From the NCBI GenBank assembly GCA_022773305.1, contig JALFAW010000119.1, positions 1 through 38,548 of the forward strand: DNA of 38,548 nucleotides. Reading direction: 5' to 3'. A program made the position numbers and the translations under genes. How positions within the stretch are numbered: position 1 is the stretch's first letter; every line of letters begins with the position of its first letter. This document shows, in pieces, positions 7,799-17,031 of this stretch. Under the pieces are notes generated by a model. It saw only the letters and a list, made by a program, of their open reading frames with translations, was not told where the DNA came from and did no database searches. Source of the DNA: Spirochaetia bacterium (GTDB lineage Bacteria > Spirochaetota > Spirochaetia > Treponematales > Treponemataceae).

Positions 7799-8893
7799 TT
7801 ATTTCGTCTCCTCTAGAATTCTCTGGGCTTCCAAAGCTTTCTCTTTTAGCTTTTTGATTTGCTGTGCAGTTTCGTCAAAAGGTTCTTGATTTGGAACATC
7901 TACTTCATTTGATGTTTTATCAGTTTTTTTATCTTCAAAATAAGAATTTTCTTTTATAGAAGAATTATTGATATTTTGTTTTGCCCCTGTTTGTTCAAAT
8001 AGTTTATCATTGTATTCTATTCCATTAAGTAACTGATTTTCTGTATTATTTGAATTTTCAGATTGATTCTCAAGCAAATTTTCAAGAGATTCATTTTGAG
8101 CATAACTTTCTGCTAACATCGAAATCCGCTGTTCATTTTCAGCCTTTAAACTTGCAATCTCCATCTGCAAATCTGCGATCTGTCTTTCTAGTTCTTCATT
8201 TCTAATCTGAGTTTCTTGAAGTTTCTGACGTGTCAAGGCTACAGATTCTGAATTATACTGACGAAGCTGCTTTTCATAATCTTCTTTTGCAGAAAGATAT
8301 TCTTCTCCAGTTTGTTTTAAAAGATAAAGTAATTTTTCTTCCCGAGAACGCTGCGAAATTGATTCCATTTTGTATTTTGCAGCAGAAACTTTTTCAAATT
8401 CAGGAAATTCAGTTACAATTCTATCATAAATCTCAAGTGCATCATCATATCTGTAACCTTCATATAATGCTTCTGCAATATAAAACAAGGCAAAAGGATA
8501 TAATTCACTGTTTTCATTTTGATGACAAAAATCACTTAAAGCAATAATGGATTTTTCATATTCACCAAGATTATATAAAAGTTTTCCTTTTTGATAGCTT
8601 ATTCTAGGATAATAAATTGATTTTTTAAAATTTTCAAGATAATAATTGCAGTCTTCAAGAGCTCCTTTATAATCACCAGCGTTAATTTCAGCAGAGATAA
8701 GCATATAATAAGTATCAGCATTCTGATTTTGAGCATAAGACACAGCTTTTTTCAGCATAATTTTTGCAGAAGACCAGTCACCCATTGAATACGCTTTGCA
8801 ACCTTCAACAAAAGCTATTGAAGCAGATTCTGATGAAAAAGCAAAAATTGAAAAGGAATAAATTAAAGCTAATACTGCAATAATTTTCTTCAT
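7799..8893 (-). CDS. Exported TPR/coiled-coil protein (YbgF/CpoB-like organisation)
   Basis: A 364-residue protein with an N-terminal signal peptide (MKKIIAVLALIYSFSIFAF, cleavage around residues 19-24). Residues 25-185 contain TPR repeats, including SIYYPRISYQKGKLLYNLGEY in pieces and SELYPFALFYIAEALYEG, the tol-pal YbgF-like type. Residues 185-270 form a coiled coil (QKLQETQIRNEELERQIADL). The C-terminus is charged and helical. It is probably periplasmic, serving as a protein-interaction scaffold; YbgF-like is a fold-level statement, and order (TPR first, coiled coil second) differs from CpoB, whose coiled coil is N-terminal. Lies between rpe (7 bases) and the lipoprotein gene (1 base). Confidence 0.72.
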   Translation of the reverse strand: MKKIIAVLALIYSFSIFAFSSESASIAFVEGCKAYSMGDWSSAKIMLKKAVSYAQNQNADTYYMLISAEINAGDYKGALEDCNYYLENFKKSIYYPRISYQKGKLLYNLGEYEKSIIALSDFCHQNENSELYPFALFYIAEALYEGYRYDDALEIYDRIVTEFPEFEKVSAAKYKMESISQRSREEKLLYLLKQTGEEYLSAKEDYEKQLRQYNSESVALTRQKLQETQIRNEELERQIADLQMEIASLKAENEQRISMLAESYAQNESLENLLENQSENSNNTENQLLNGIEYNDKLFEQTGAKQNINNSSIKENSYFEDKKTDKTSNEVDVPNQEPFDETAQQIKKLKEKALEAQRILEETK

Positions 8894-8900
8894 AAAAATT

Positions 8901-9545
8901 TTAACTCCACTTTAACGTGTTGTTAAAAAAAGCAGAACCAGAAACGATAATATCGGCACCAGCAGATTTTACACTCTCCAAAGTTTGTGAATTCACACCG
9001 CCGTCTACAGAAATCAGATAATTATATCCTTTCTCCTCACGAATTTTCTTTAATTCAGCAATCTTTTCAACACAGGACTGAATAATTTTTTGACCGCCCC
9101 AACCTGGATTTACAGTCATTACTAATATAATATCGGCACATTTTAGTATTTCCGATAGCAAATTAATTGGTGTTCCTGGACAAATTGACACCCCGGCAAG
9201 TTTTCCTTTTTCATGAATCATTTGAATAAGCCTGTGTGCATGATTCGTAGCTTCGTAATGGAACGTAATCCAGTCAGCACCGGCATCTACGAAACTATCT
9301 ATTTTGTTTTCTGGATTTTCTACCATTAAATGTACATCGAACGGTAGTTTTGTAAGTTTTCTGATAGAACGCACAACTGGTTGACCGTATGTAATTTCTG
9401 GAACAAACTGACCGTCCATAACATCAATATGAACGACAGAACCACCATTCTCTTCTATTTGTTTAATTGCATTTTCTAAACTGCTAAAATCGGCTGAAAG
9501 TAAAGATGGAGCCAACGCAGGTAATCTCAAATCTTTTATCATCAT
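8901..9545 (-). CDS. rpe: Ribulose-phosphate 3-epimerase
   Basis: Interconverts ribulose 5-phosphate and xylulose 5-phosphate in the pentose phosphate pathway. The 214-residue TIM barrel carries the expected metal ligands: H39 and D41 in VVHIDVMDG, H72 in FDVHLMV, and D181 in ISVDGGV; MTVNPGWGGQ is the phosphate-loop signature. No ribosome site precedes the tandem ATGs at 9545 and 9542, and a -10/-35 pair is placed so that transcription would start at the first ATG (see promoter entry). It is the first gene of the unit with the TPR and lipoprotein genes, and is divergent from deoC, another pentose-phosphate enzyme. Confidence 0.96.
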   Translation of the reverse strand: MMIKDLRLPALAPSLLSADFSSLENAIKQIEENGGSVVHIDVMDGQFVPEITYGQPVVRSIRKLTKLPFDVHLMVENPENKIDSFVDAGADWITFHYEATNHAHRLIQMIHEKGKLAGVSICPGTPINLLSEILKCADIILVMTVNPGWGGQKIIQSCVEKIAELKKIREEKGYNYLISVDGGVNSQTLESVKSAGADIIVSGSAFFNNTLKWS

Positions 9546-9580
9546 AGAATAAAAATATCAAAAATAACTGAATTTTACAA
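9545..9580 (-). promoter_or_regulatory. Promoter for rpe with predicted leaderless start
   Basis: On the minus strand, TTGTAA (9575-9580) and TATTTT (9552-9557) are separated by exactly 17 bases. The -10 ends 7 bases before the A of the first rpe ATG, so a transcript would begin at or next to the start codon. The sequence before the ATG has no Shine-Dalgarno motif, in agreement. Hexamer matches are only 4 of 6 each. Confidence 0.5.
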
Positions 9581-9599
9581 TGGGATACTTGTTTGCCGA

Positions 9600-9635
9600 T
9601 TGAAAAAAGCATGTCTAACTGTTATTATTAAATTA
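9600..9635 (+). promoter_or_regulatory. Promoter for deoC with predicted leaderless start
   Basis: TTGAAA (9600-9605) and TATTAT (9623-9628) are separated by 17 bases, a good sigma-70 type promoter. The -10 ends 7 bases before the A of the deoC ATG at 9635, so transcription is predicted to start at the ATG itself. There is no ribosome-binding sequence upstream. The -35 is 19 bases from that of the divergent rpe promoter. Confidence 0.65.
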
Positions 9636-10366
9636 TGACAAAAAAAGAATTAGCGTCGTATATAGACCATACACTTCTAGCCCCTCAAGCCGGTATTGAT
9701 GAGATAATCCAGTTATGTCAGGAAGCAAAACGATATAATTTTGCATCAGTATGTGTTAATCCGGTTTATGTTTCAACAGTTTCTACAGAACTTAGAGATT
9801 CAAATATAAAAACTTGCACAGTCGTTGGCTTTCCTTTAGGTGCTGTTACAACAAAAGACAAAATAAATGAATCTTTGAATGCAATTTCTAATGGCGCAGA
9901 TGAAATTGATATGGTAATAAATATTGGTGCTGCAAAAGACGGAAGATTTTCTGAAGTCGGTACAGATATTTTTGATGTTGTAAATGCAATAAAACAAGAA
10001 GGAAATAAAAAAGGCAAAACAATTCTTGTAAAAACCATTTTGGAAACATGCTTTTTGGATGATACTGCCATAGAAACATGCTGTTTAAGTGCAAAAAAAG
10101 CTGGAGCTGATTTTGTTAAAACTTCTACAGGTTTCGCAACTCCAAAAGGCATTGCAGGAAATCCACTTCCAAATGGAGCTAGCGAACATCATATAAAACT
10201 GATGAGAAAAACTGTTGGTCCAGAACTGGGAGTAAAAGCATCTGGTGGAATTCGTTCTCCAAGGACTGTTATCACAATGCTGGAAGCTGGTGCAAACAGA
10301 ATTGGAACTTCAAGTAGTGTCCACATCATTGAAAACTGGGACGAATCAGTTCAAATTAAGTTATAG
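9635..10366 (+). CDS. deoC: Deoxyribose-phosphate aldolase
   Basis: Cleaves 2-deoxyribose 5-phosphate to glyceraldehyde 3-phosphate and acetaldehyde in deoxynucleoside catabolism. The 243-residue class I aldolase starts with the family motif IDHTLLAPQA; the Schiff-base lysine is K162 in DFVKTSTGF, the partner lysine is K201 in VKASGGIR, and the catalytic aspartate is in DEIDMVIN. After TSTGF there is an insertion of roughly eight residues (around ATPKGIAGNPLPNGA) relative to the usual TSTGF(S/G)GGAT sequence. Single-gene transcription unit, ending two bases from the convergent MBL-fold gene. No ribosome site; probably leaderless. Confidence 0.95.
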   Translation: MTKKELASYIDHTLLAPQAGIDEIIQLCQEAKRYNFASVCVNPVYVSTVSTELRDSNIKTCTVVGFPLGAVTTKDKINESLNAISNGADEIDMVINIGAAKDGRFSEVGTDIFDVVNAIKQEGNKKGKTILVKTILETCFLDDTAIETCCLSAKKAGADFVKTSTGFATPKGIAGNPLPNGASEHHIKLMRKTVGPELGVKASGGIRSPRTVITMLEAGANRIGTSSSVHIIENWDESVQIKL

Positions 10367-10367
10367 A

Positions 10368-11366
10368 TTATTCAGTATAAAAATAAAGTCTGTTTTTTTC
10401 GATTTTCATTTTGATTTCTTTAGCGTCGTGCATTACAGAAAGATAAGAACGGACGGTTGAATTGATTAATGCGTACTGCCCCATTGCCATATCAAGATTA
10501 TTTTTATCTGCAACATATTTTACAATTTCTTCGATTGTCAGGGGCTTTTTTTTCAATGCTTCGAAGATGCACATTCTAGTTGATAAAATGGCAATCTTAT
10601 TCAATTCTGCAGTTTCAGATAAATTTTTTGAAAGAAAATCACCGTGACTTGGAATGCACCACAAAACATCAGGAATTGAAGTTAAAACATCAAGAGAATC
10701 CATAAATTCCACAGGATTAATAATTAATGGAATCCAATATTTTCCAATCTCTGCACGAGGAAAAATTGAATCTCCAGAAAATATAATTTTTTTCCCATCT
10801 TTATAATTAACGATAATTGAAATCGAACATTGACTATGTCCATGCATTTCTAAAAAAGTGATTTTTCTTTCGCCGCTCAACATATATTCATCTTTTTGGG
10901 AAAAAGTAAAATCAACAGAAGTTTTTTCAGGTTTAAAATATAAGGTTCTAAGTTCATGAGGAGGATAACCACCCCACAAAGTTGCACTTTGCAAAAGAGG
11001 AGTTTCCATTCCCCATTTTTCGTTTTCATGTGAAAAGATTTTGCAGCCGGTCTGCTGTTTTATAAAATTGTGACCGCCAACATGGTCTGCATGGCAATGT
11101 GTTGAAAAGATTGCTTTAACGCAAAAACTTTCCTGTTGACGTTCAAAAAAATCTTTTAAAACATCAAGGATATATTCCCCATCGATTTCAGAAGCTCCAG
11201 AATCCACAAGAATTATCTGATTTTTGTATTCATTTTGATTTTCAGTTTCGGTTCCAAAAAATTCTTTTTCAAAGTTTTGAGTTATTATGACACCGACATT
11301 AGTATTTCCGGGAATCACAAAAACACCATCAGAAAGTTCAACCATTTTTGTTGAAAAGTTTTCCAT
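10368..11366 (-). CDS. Metallo-beta-lactamase fold hydrolase with C-terminal helical/winged-helix domain
   Basis: A 332-residue protein of the MBL superfamily. The metal-binding motif is intact: HCHADH at residues 90-95 (THCHADHVGGHNF), with later ligands in LEMHGHSQCS and FSGDSIFP, and a terminal histidine in IPSHGDF. After the hydrolase domain (to about residue 235), a C-terminal region with EALKKKPLTIEEIVKYVADK looks like a small winged helix, as in many lactonase/LACTB2-like proteins. The substrate cannot be told; glyoxalase II-like or lactonase activity is possible. The ATG at 11366 has GGAG 6 bases upstream. Convergent with deoC, standing alone. Confidence 0.8.
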   Translation of the reverse strand: MENFSTKMVELSDGVFVIPGNTNVGVIITQNFEKEFFGTETENQNEYKNQIILVDSGASEIDGEYILDVLKDFFERQQESFCVKAIFSTHCHADHVGGHNFIKQQTGCKIFSHENEKWGMETPLLQSATLWGGYPPHELRTLYFKPEKTSVDFTFSQKDEYMLSGERKITFLEMHGHSQCSISIIVNYKDGKKIIFSGDSIFPRAEIGKYWIPLIINPVEFMDSLDVLTSIPDVLWCIPSHGDFLSKNLSETAELNKIAILSTRMCIFEALKKKPLTIEEIVKYVADKNNLDMAMGQYALINSTVRSYLSVMHDAKEIKMKIEKNRLYFYTE

Positions 11367-11478
11367 TTTTCACTCCAAACTTTGGGAAATAAGTCTGAAG
11401 AAAAGTAAAACTAATTCTTCAAACTTATTTCAAACTAATCAAGAATTTTCTAAATCTATTTCTTTGTGATTAAGAAAA

Positions 11479-14190
11479 TTAAATATCTTTAGCCTTTGAA
11501 ATGTTTTTTACAGTGTAATCATATTTGTGTTCATTAATTGTGAACTGTAAAATATCACCTACTTTTTTGTTCAAAATAGCATCACCAAATGGAGCCATGT
11601 AAGAAATTACGTTGTTATCAGGATCTGATTCCCAAGGTCCCAAAATTGTGTATGTTTCTTCGTTTCCAGTCTGATTGTCTTTCAAACTTACTACAGTTCC
11701 AAAAGAAATAATTGCTGTTGTGCTTGTTGTTGGGTCAAATACCACAGCACGATTAAGCTCATTCTGAAGATTTGTAAGTTTGAGATTAAGGAAGTGCTGC
11801 TCTTCTTTTGCTGATTTATATTCCTGATTTTCTTTCAAGTCGCCTTTTGCTTTTGCATCAGCCACTTCTGCAGCATTCTTTGGAATAAGAACATTTTGAA
11901 TTTCATCAACTTCAGCTTTCTTTTCAGCAAGTTTTTTAGCTGTCACAATCAAGCCAACTGACTGCTGCTTCTTTTCTTCAGAAACGCGGAATTTGAAATC
12001 TGGATATTTTTCCAAAATCTTGTTTCTTGCAAGAGCTTTGTATGAAGGGTCAATGTCGGAAATATCATCAATGAGTGTATACATTTTTTTGACTGCATCT
12101 TCACCATTTGCAAACATATAATTGAAAATTGCGTCTGTTTTGAACAACAAATCAGTTGCATTTTTATTGATTTTCTTGTTTTCTGTAGAATTAACATGAT
12201 TGTTAATTTCACGGAAAGTAAGTTCAATAATATTGATAAGAGTTATCAACTGCTTTTCGTAAGAAACGCCAGCTTCGTTGAACCAGTCTTTATCCTGACA
12301 TTCTTTGAAGAAGAACAAAACAGTCTCACGGAAATCTTTAAAAGCTTCAAAACTTGTTCGGACTAATTTTTGAACATCTTCAACATGTCCTTCTTTAATT
12401 AAATCGTTCAAAAGTTCTTCTTTAAGCACAATTGGGAAAAGTTTTACATATTCTTCGTTCCAGTTTGGAAGAAGTTTTATGCATCTGATAAAATCATCTT
12501 TGAAATGTGTAGATTTTGAGTCTTTAAGCAAAAGGTAAATTTCTTTTGGATCTTCTATTCTATTGTAGATTTCGGCAAAAGTTTCTTTCACAGGGAAAGC
12601 AAACTGTTTATCGATTGCAGAAATTGAACGAACAAGAAGATAAGATGCCAAAACCTGTTCATTCACTTTCGAAATGTTTTTAAGATATCCTGTGAAATAT
12701 GAATACATCTCTGCAAAAAGTTCACTTGAATTATCAGTGTCATCACTTTCAAAGAATTTTACCAAAAGGTCAGCACGTGCAAAGAATTGTTTTTGAGCTT
12801 TAAATTCGTTTGAAATTTTTTCTTCTGGAGAAATATTTCCGTCACGAACAGTGTACATTGAAATATCATTTGGATTTACACCAAAACTTGAATCTGTTTC
12901 AAGAATTCTCTTTGCTGCAGAATTCCAAGAAGTCCATTCACCTGGAGTCAAAATTGAAGGTACGAGTTCTGCCTTGATGCGTTTGAAATCACAATTGTTA
13001 TCAAAACTACGAATAATTATTTTCAAAGTTTCAGCCTTATCAGCTTTTACAGATTTGATTAAATCTTCTTTCTGCATTGTAGCTTTCAATACCCAAATAT
13101 GATCTTTTGCAAGAGGTTTCAACGCAGTTACAGCCATAGAAAGTTTCATTTCTTTTATGCCAACTATGCGACCAAAATTGATTGTCAAAGTATCGCCTTC
13201 AAGTTTTCTGATGCGACCAACACCCCAATTTCTGTGGAACACATAACTTCCTTTATCAAAAGCAATGTGTTTTTCAAAATCATTGATTGCCTCAAAAACA
13301 TTTCGATAGCTTTGTGTCAAATTTGATGTACGAATATATTCTTCAAGATGACTGTGTTCTTTATATTTCCCACGGAAACAGTCTGCTATTTCTTTTCTTG
13401 CCCAAATATCTTTTGGTTCAACTTCAAGATTTTGTTTAAGAATCGTAATTGCAACATCCCAATATTCTTTTTTAGATGGAGCATTATCTTTGTACCAGTT
13501 GTAAAGTTCCTGCATCAATGTTGTTGTGCGAATATCCCCCATCTGTTTAGAAATTTTTCTTCGTAAAAGCTGGAAGAAATCAATTTCCTGAGGAATATAC
13601 TGAATAAGCTTTGACCAAACTTCCTTAATTGCATTGTAATTTGAATTGTTGATATAACGAAGAATTGCTTTTTTGTAATAACTTATAGTCAAATCAACAT
13701 CCCCAGCTTCTTCGTAATGTTCAGCCAAAAGTCTTGCAAGATCAGCTTCTTCAAAGTCAATTTTTACAATATGAGCATATAAATCCCAATATTTTTCATT
13801 ACCTTCTGCACGATAACCTTCAGCCAAAGTTCTTAATGCAAATTTATTGTTTGGATCATCTTCAAGAATACTCTCACATAAATAAGTTACGATAGGTTCC
13901 TTGTGATTATTCTTAAAAATGTCAACTAAAGTTACCAAAGAAGAATTATCAAGCGAACCTTTCTGTAAATCAAGAACTCCGCAGATATAAAGAGCAATAA
14001 TACTGTCTTTTGAATGAGACAAATGTTCCTGACATATGTCATAAATTTCGTCTGCACAATTTTCACTGTGTGCTTTTTCAACAATATTTGCAAATTCTTT
14101 CAAATTGTTTTGTGTGTAATTGCTAATTGTTGCACGTGTCCAAGTTTCTTCTTTCAGCATGTCCTGAACTGACTGAACTAATTCTGCCAT
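11479..14190 (-). CDS. greA: Long spirochaetal GreA: TPR-like region, CarD/Tudor-like segment and C-terminal GreA domain
   Basis: GreA rescues backtracked RNA polymerase by stimulating transcript cleavage. Here the GreA domain is only the last ~155 of 903 residues: its coiled coil carries the active tip GDLKENQEYKSAKEEQ (the D and E that position Mg2+), and the C-terminal FKBP-like part follows (GTVVSLKDNQTGNEETYTIL in pieces). The first ~330 residues are TPR-like helical repeats; around residue 345 lies VFHRNWGVGRIRKLEGDTLTI, resembling a CarD/Tudor-like RNA-polymerase-interaction fold. The frame is open to 14250, but AGGAG 8 bases before the ATG at 14190 fixes the start. A GreA of this length is known in Borrelia and treponemes, which supports the spirochaete assignment. 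The function of the long extension is not known to me. Confidence 0.9.
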   Translation of the reverse strand: MAELVQSVQDMLKEETWTRATISNYTQNNLKEFANIVEKAHSENCADEIYDICQEHLSHSKDSIIALYICGVLDLQKGSLDNSSLVTLVDIFKNNHKEPIVTYLCESILEDDPNNKFALRTLAEGYRAEGNEKYWDLYAHIVKIDFEEADLARLLAEHYEEAGDVDLTISYYKKAILRYINNSNYNAIKEVWSKLIQYIPQEIDFFQLLRRKISKQMGDIRTTTLMQELYNWYKDNAPSKKEYWDVAITILKQNLEVEPKDIWARKEIADCFRGKYKEHSHLEEYIRTSNLTQSYRNVFEAINDFEKHIAFDKGSYVFHRNWGVGRIRKLEGDTLTINFGRIVGIKEMKLSMAVTALKPLAKDHIWVLKATMQKEDLIKSVKADKAETLKIIIRSFDNNCDFKRIKAELVPSILTPGEWTSWNSAAKRILETDSSFGVNPNDISMYTVRDGNISPEEKISNEFKAQKQFFARADLLVKFFESDDTDNSSELFAEMYSYFTGYLKNISKVNEQVLASYLLVRSISAIDKQFAFPVKETFAEIYNRIEDPKEIYLLLKDSKSTHFKDDFIRCIKLLPNWNEEYVKLFPIVLKEELLNDLIKEGHVEDVQKLVRTSFEAFKDFRETVLFFFKECQDKDWFNEAGVSYEKQLITLINIIELTFREINNHVNSTENKKINKNATDLLFKTDAIFNYMFANGEDAVKKMYTLIDDISDIDPSYKALARNKILEKYPDFKFRVSEEKKQQSVGLIVTAKKLAEKKAEVDEIQNVLIPKNAAEVADAKAKGDLKENQEYKSAKEEQHFLNLKLTNLQNELNRAVVFDPTTSTTAIISFGTVVSLKDNQTGNEETYTILGPWESDPDNNVISYMAPFGDAILNKKVGDILQFTINEHKYDYTVKNISKAKDI

Positions 14191-14333
14191 ATTATTACTC
14201 CTAAAAAAAATTCTGCATTGGTGGTTCGCTAAATCTTCATAATAATGCAAAAAGCAAATTCATGATATCTGCAATAAACTCACAACAAAAGCAGCTGTTT
14301 CTTCTATTTTTTATACCATCTCTCTGGTAACAT

Positions 14334-15263
14334 TTACTTTATATAAGCATCGTATACCGATGAATCTAAAACTTTTATTTTTATAAGCATTTCATTAATC
14401 TTTGCAGGATTTTCTCTTGACAATTCATAATGATCCATAAGCCAAAAATAATTATTCAACAGTTTTGGAACAATAACTTCACTGTTACAAGCCGGATCTT
14501 TATATTCCATTTCCATTGCATAAATATCTTTTTTTAAACGTGCTACTTCTACAGAAGTTAGCTCCCTTTTTATATTCAAAACTCCACTCAAAACACCAAA
14601 AACTGGAATCCAGTAGTGAAGAACTTTTCCAGTAAAGCCTTTTTCTTTTGTTTTAGAAATAAGACATCTTATCAATTCAGAATCAAGAAAATCTAAATCA
14701 ATATCCTCAGGTCCTATGAAAAATGCTTCTCTAAAAAACAGTTTTGCATATTTATCTTCACCACACAAAGCAAGACAATCTGCAAGTTCTGCAATAACTT
14801 CAGACAAACCAGGATAAATCTTGTTTGCTTCTGACAAAAAAGCTTTAGCATTCACAAAATCACCAAGTTTTTTATAGCATATTCCTGCATTCTTAAAAAC
14901 TTCAGCTCGCTGCAAAGCATCTTTCACTTCTACAAATTTTGTAAATTCTTTCAGTGCATTTGAAAAAAAACCATACTGCATTGCAAAAAAAGCTGGTTCA
15001 TAAGTTTCTTCTTTTGAAATATAACTTTGAAAAGTTTTCCATTCCAAAAGAAGTGCTTCACTTCGCTCAAAAACATCTTTGATGTAATTCAGGCGTTTTA
15101 TGGATTCAACCCAGAAAACACAACATTTATTAGTATAATTTAATTCATAAGAATCTAAATCATTTTCAAAAAGAGAACTAATAATACTTTGTGCGTCAAA
15201 AGGATTTCCTTGCCTTAAAAGCTCTAGAACTTCCTTTAATTTAGCTTCTGTTTGAATATTCAT
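14334..15263 (-). CDS. TPR-repeat protein, function unknown
   Basis: A 309-residue, probably cytoplasmic protein without signal peptide or membrane segment. Helical repeats are seen throughout; the clearest TPR is at about residues 118-150 (LQRAEVFKNAGICYKKLGDF and VNAKAFLSEANKIYPGLSEV), followed by another (ADCLALCGEDKYAKLFFREAF). The ATG at 15263 has no ribosome site and TATAAA lies 16-21 bases upstream, so the leader would be very short. The gene precedes greA by 143 bases on the same strand, and the GreA protein itself has a TPR-like N-terminus, which may mean a common role; that is speculation. Confidence 0.68.
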   Translation of the reverse strand: MNIQTEAKLKEVLELLRQGNPFDAQSIISSLFENDLDSYELNYTNKCCVFWVESIKRLNYIKDVFERSEALLLEWKTFQSYISKEETYEPAFFAMQYGFFSNALKEFTKFVEVKDALQRAEVFKNAGICYKKLGDFVNAKAFLSEANKIYPGLSEVIAELADCLALCGEDKYAKLFFREAFFIGPEDIDLDFLDSELIRCLISKTKEKGFTGKVLHYWIPVFGVLSGVLNIKRELTSVEVARLKKDIYAMEMEYKDPACNSEVIVPKLLNNYFWLMDHYELSRENPAKINEMLIKIKVLDSSVYDAYIK

Positions 15264-15414
15264 AAGTTATATTTTGATTTTATAGAAAAAAAGGGAATTA
15301 ATCAATAAAGATTATGAATTTTTATGAATTTTGGAACAAAACTTATACAACGAAACAAGAAATCTGTCAAGCATTTTTTTTGATTTATTTTTTTTATTCA
15401 TTATCTTTCATTTT

Positions 15415-16995
15415 TTACATAGAAGGTTCATTTCTTCTTTTTATTATACCCCCCTCCACCTTAATATTTGACAATTCTTTTATAATGTCCTGCAGTCTAT
15501 AAATTACTTTAGTCTTATGAATTCCTGAATAACCTGTTTGTTCAGCAATATGGTAAAGATATTCATTACAAGCCATAACTAATTCAGGTCTACGAAACTC
15601 AAGCAAAAGTTTTTCAGCAGTATTTTTATATAAAAAAGCTAATCCGTCTTCATTAACTGTCAAATTATAATCACCCCACACTTTGTCATAAGGTACAAAA
15701 TAAAAATTTTCATAATTTTCAAGAAAATAAATTATATTTTTCAAGTGCATTACATAAGTTTCTATTGTGTAACATGGATAATCTTCAAAAAGTTTTATAG
15801 GGGACATAATCGGGACTTTTCCTTCAATTATGTCATTTATTTTCGGAAGTTTAGTCATATACAAAATTTTATGTTCGTTTAAATATTCTTCAAAAAATGT
15901 AGTTTTTTCAAGAAAAAAATTTATTTCCTCAAAAAAACCACTTTTCAATTTTTTATTTTCTAAAATTTTCTCAAACACTTCCTTTGGAATTGCACTTGGA
16001 GGAAGCACTGTTGAAAGACTTATCTGATTCCCATTTTTATTAAAAAACTCAATAAAACTTTTTTTAGATTCTTCATAAGATCTAAAAACATTTATTGCTG
16101 GGCGACACATTGAAAGCATTTGGTTAAACTGCCTTGAAGTTGCATTTATAAGTTCTGTATTAGTTGAAAATAAAGTCACATCGCTTTCACTGTCAAGTCC
16201 AATCGAATTTGAAATTCTTACTGCTTCGTTTGGAATTATGAAAACTGAACGCCTGTAAAGATTATCTCTTAATCTTGGATAATAAAACACTTTCACTCGC
16301 CCCGTACTGTACATTGGAAGCCAAAATCTAAGCGAATCTGTATATCGAGGTAAAAAATTTATAGCAGGCATAATTTGATAGAATGTAAAACCTTTTTCCA
16401 AAATTGTAATAATCTGGGACTGAATTTTTTTTGTCAGAGAATAATCATATAAAAGCCATTCAAGATTATCATCTGAAGTTATAAAAATATCACAAGGTTT
16501 TTCCATAGAAAGAAGTTTATCAGAAATAATCTGAATCACTTTACGTCGGCCTTCATCTCCAAAAAAAAATTCTGATTCTACATTTGATTGAAAATCACCC
16601 TGAGTATTACGTTGAATATTATTCATAGAAAAAGAATCATTATTTTCTGTAGGTTGATCAATATTTTCAAGGATATTTTCCATTAAATCACTTCTATCAC
16701 CATCATTTAGTAGCCAGTTTTCCAAATATTTTGCAAGCATTTGATTTGGCATAGAAGAACTGATAGAAGCTTTTCCTAACATTTCAGAAATTGCGTTTCT
16801 TTGAAACTCTGCCTGACTTTTTTTTGCAAAGAATTCCGCCATGTTCACAATATGCTGATAATTGTGTGGCTTTTTTCTATTTCCTGATTTTAAATGGCTG
16901 ATTAATGAAGGATCTACATAAATACTTTTTGCAAGTTCTTTATTTGAAGTCTGTGTAATATTCATCAAAAAAATTAATTTACTGTTAAAATCCAT
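15415..16995 (-). CDS. HTH (XRE-like) DNA-binding protein with large unknown C-terminal domain
   Basis: A 526-residue protein. Residues 1-60 are a Cro/CI-type helix-turn-helix (TSNKELAKSIYVDPSLISHL, then KSGNRKKP). A polar linker with Asn/Ser-rich sequence (about residues 105-150) leads to a long C-terminal domain of mixed alpha/beta character (for example WLLYDYSLTKKIQSQIITIL and RVKVFYYPRLRDNLYRR), which I do not recognise by name; it may sense a ligand or cell state. The ATG has GAGG 6-7 bases upstream. It is divergent from the HPt-DUF342 genes; tandem TGTCAT palindromes upstream are probable operators, likely for autoregulation. A T-rich stretch follows the stop. Confidence 0.72.
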   Translation of the reverse strand: MDFNSKLIFLMNITQTSNKELAKSIYVDPSLISHLKSGNRKKPHNYQHIVNMAEFFAKKSQAEFQRNAISEMLGKASISSSMPNQMLAKYLENWLLNDGDRSDLMENILENIDQPTENNDSFSMNNIQRNTQGDFQSNVESEFFFGDEGRRKVIQIISDKLLSMEKPCDIFITSDDNLEWLLYDYSLTKKIQSQIITILEKGFTFYQIMPAINFLPRYTDSLRFWLPMYSTGRVKVFYYPRLRDNLYRRSVFIIPNEAVRISNSIGLDSESDVTLFSTNTELINATSRQFNQMLSMCRPAINVFRSYEESKKSFIEFFNKNGNQISLSTVLPPSAIPKEVFEKILENKKLKSGFFEEINFFLEKTTFFEEYLNEHKILYMTKLPKINDIIEGKVPIMSPIKLFEDYPCYTIETYVMHLKNIIYFLENYENFYFVPYDKVWGDYNLTVNEDGLAFLYKNTAEKLLLEFRRPELVMACNEYLYHIAEQTGYSGIHKTKVIYRLQDIIKELSNIKVEGGIIKRRNEPSM

Positions 16996-17031
16996 GTTTA
17001 ACCTCTCAAAAGCATAAAAATAAAATCAAAC

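Noticed and set aside
9766-10152. 128-codon minus-strand frame inside deoC
   Set aside because: Shadow of deoC, with no start site or recognisable protein.
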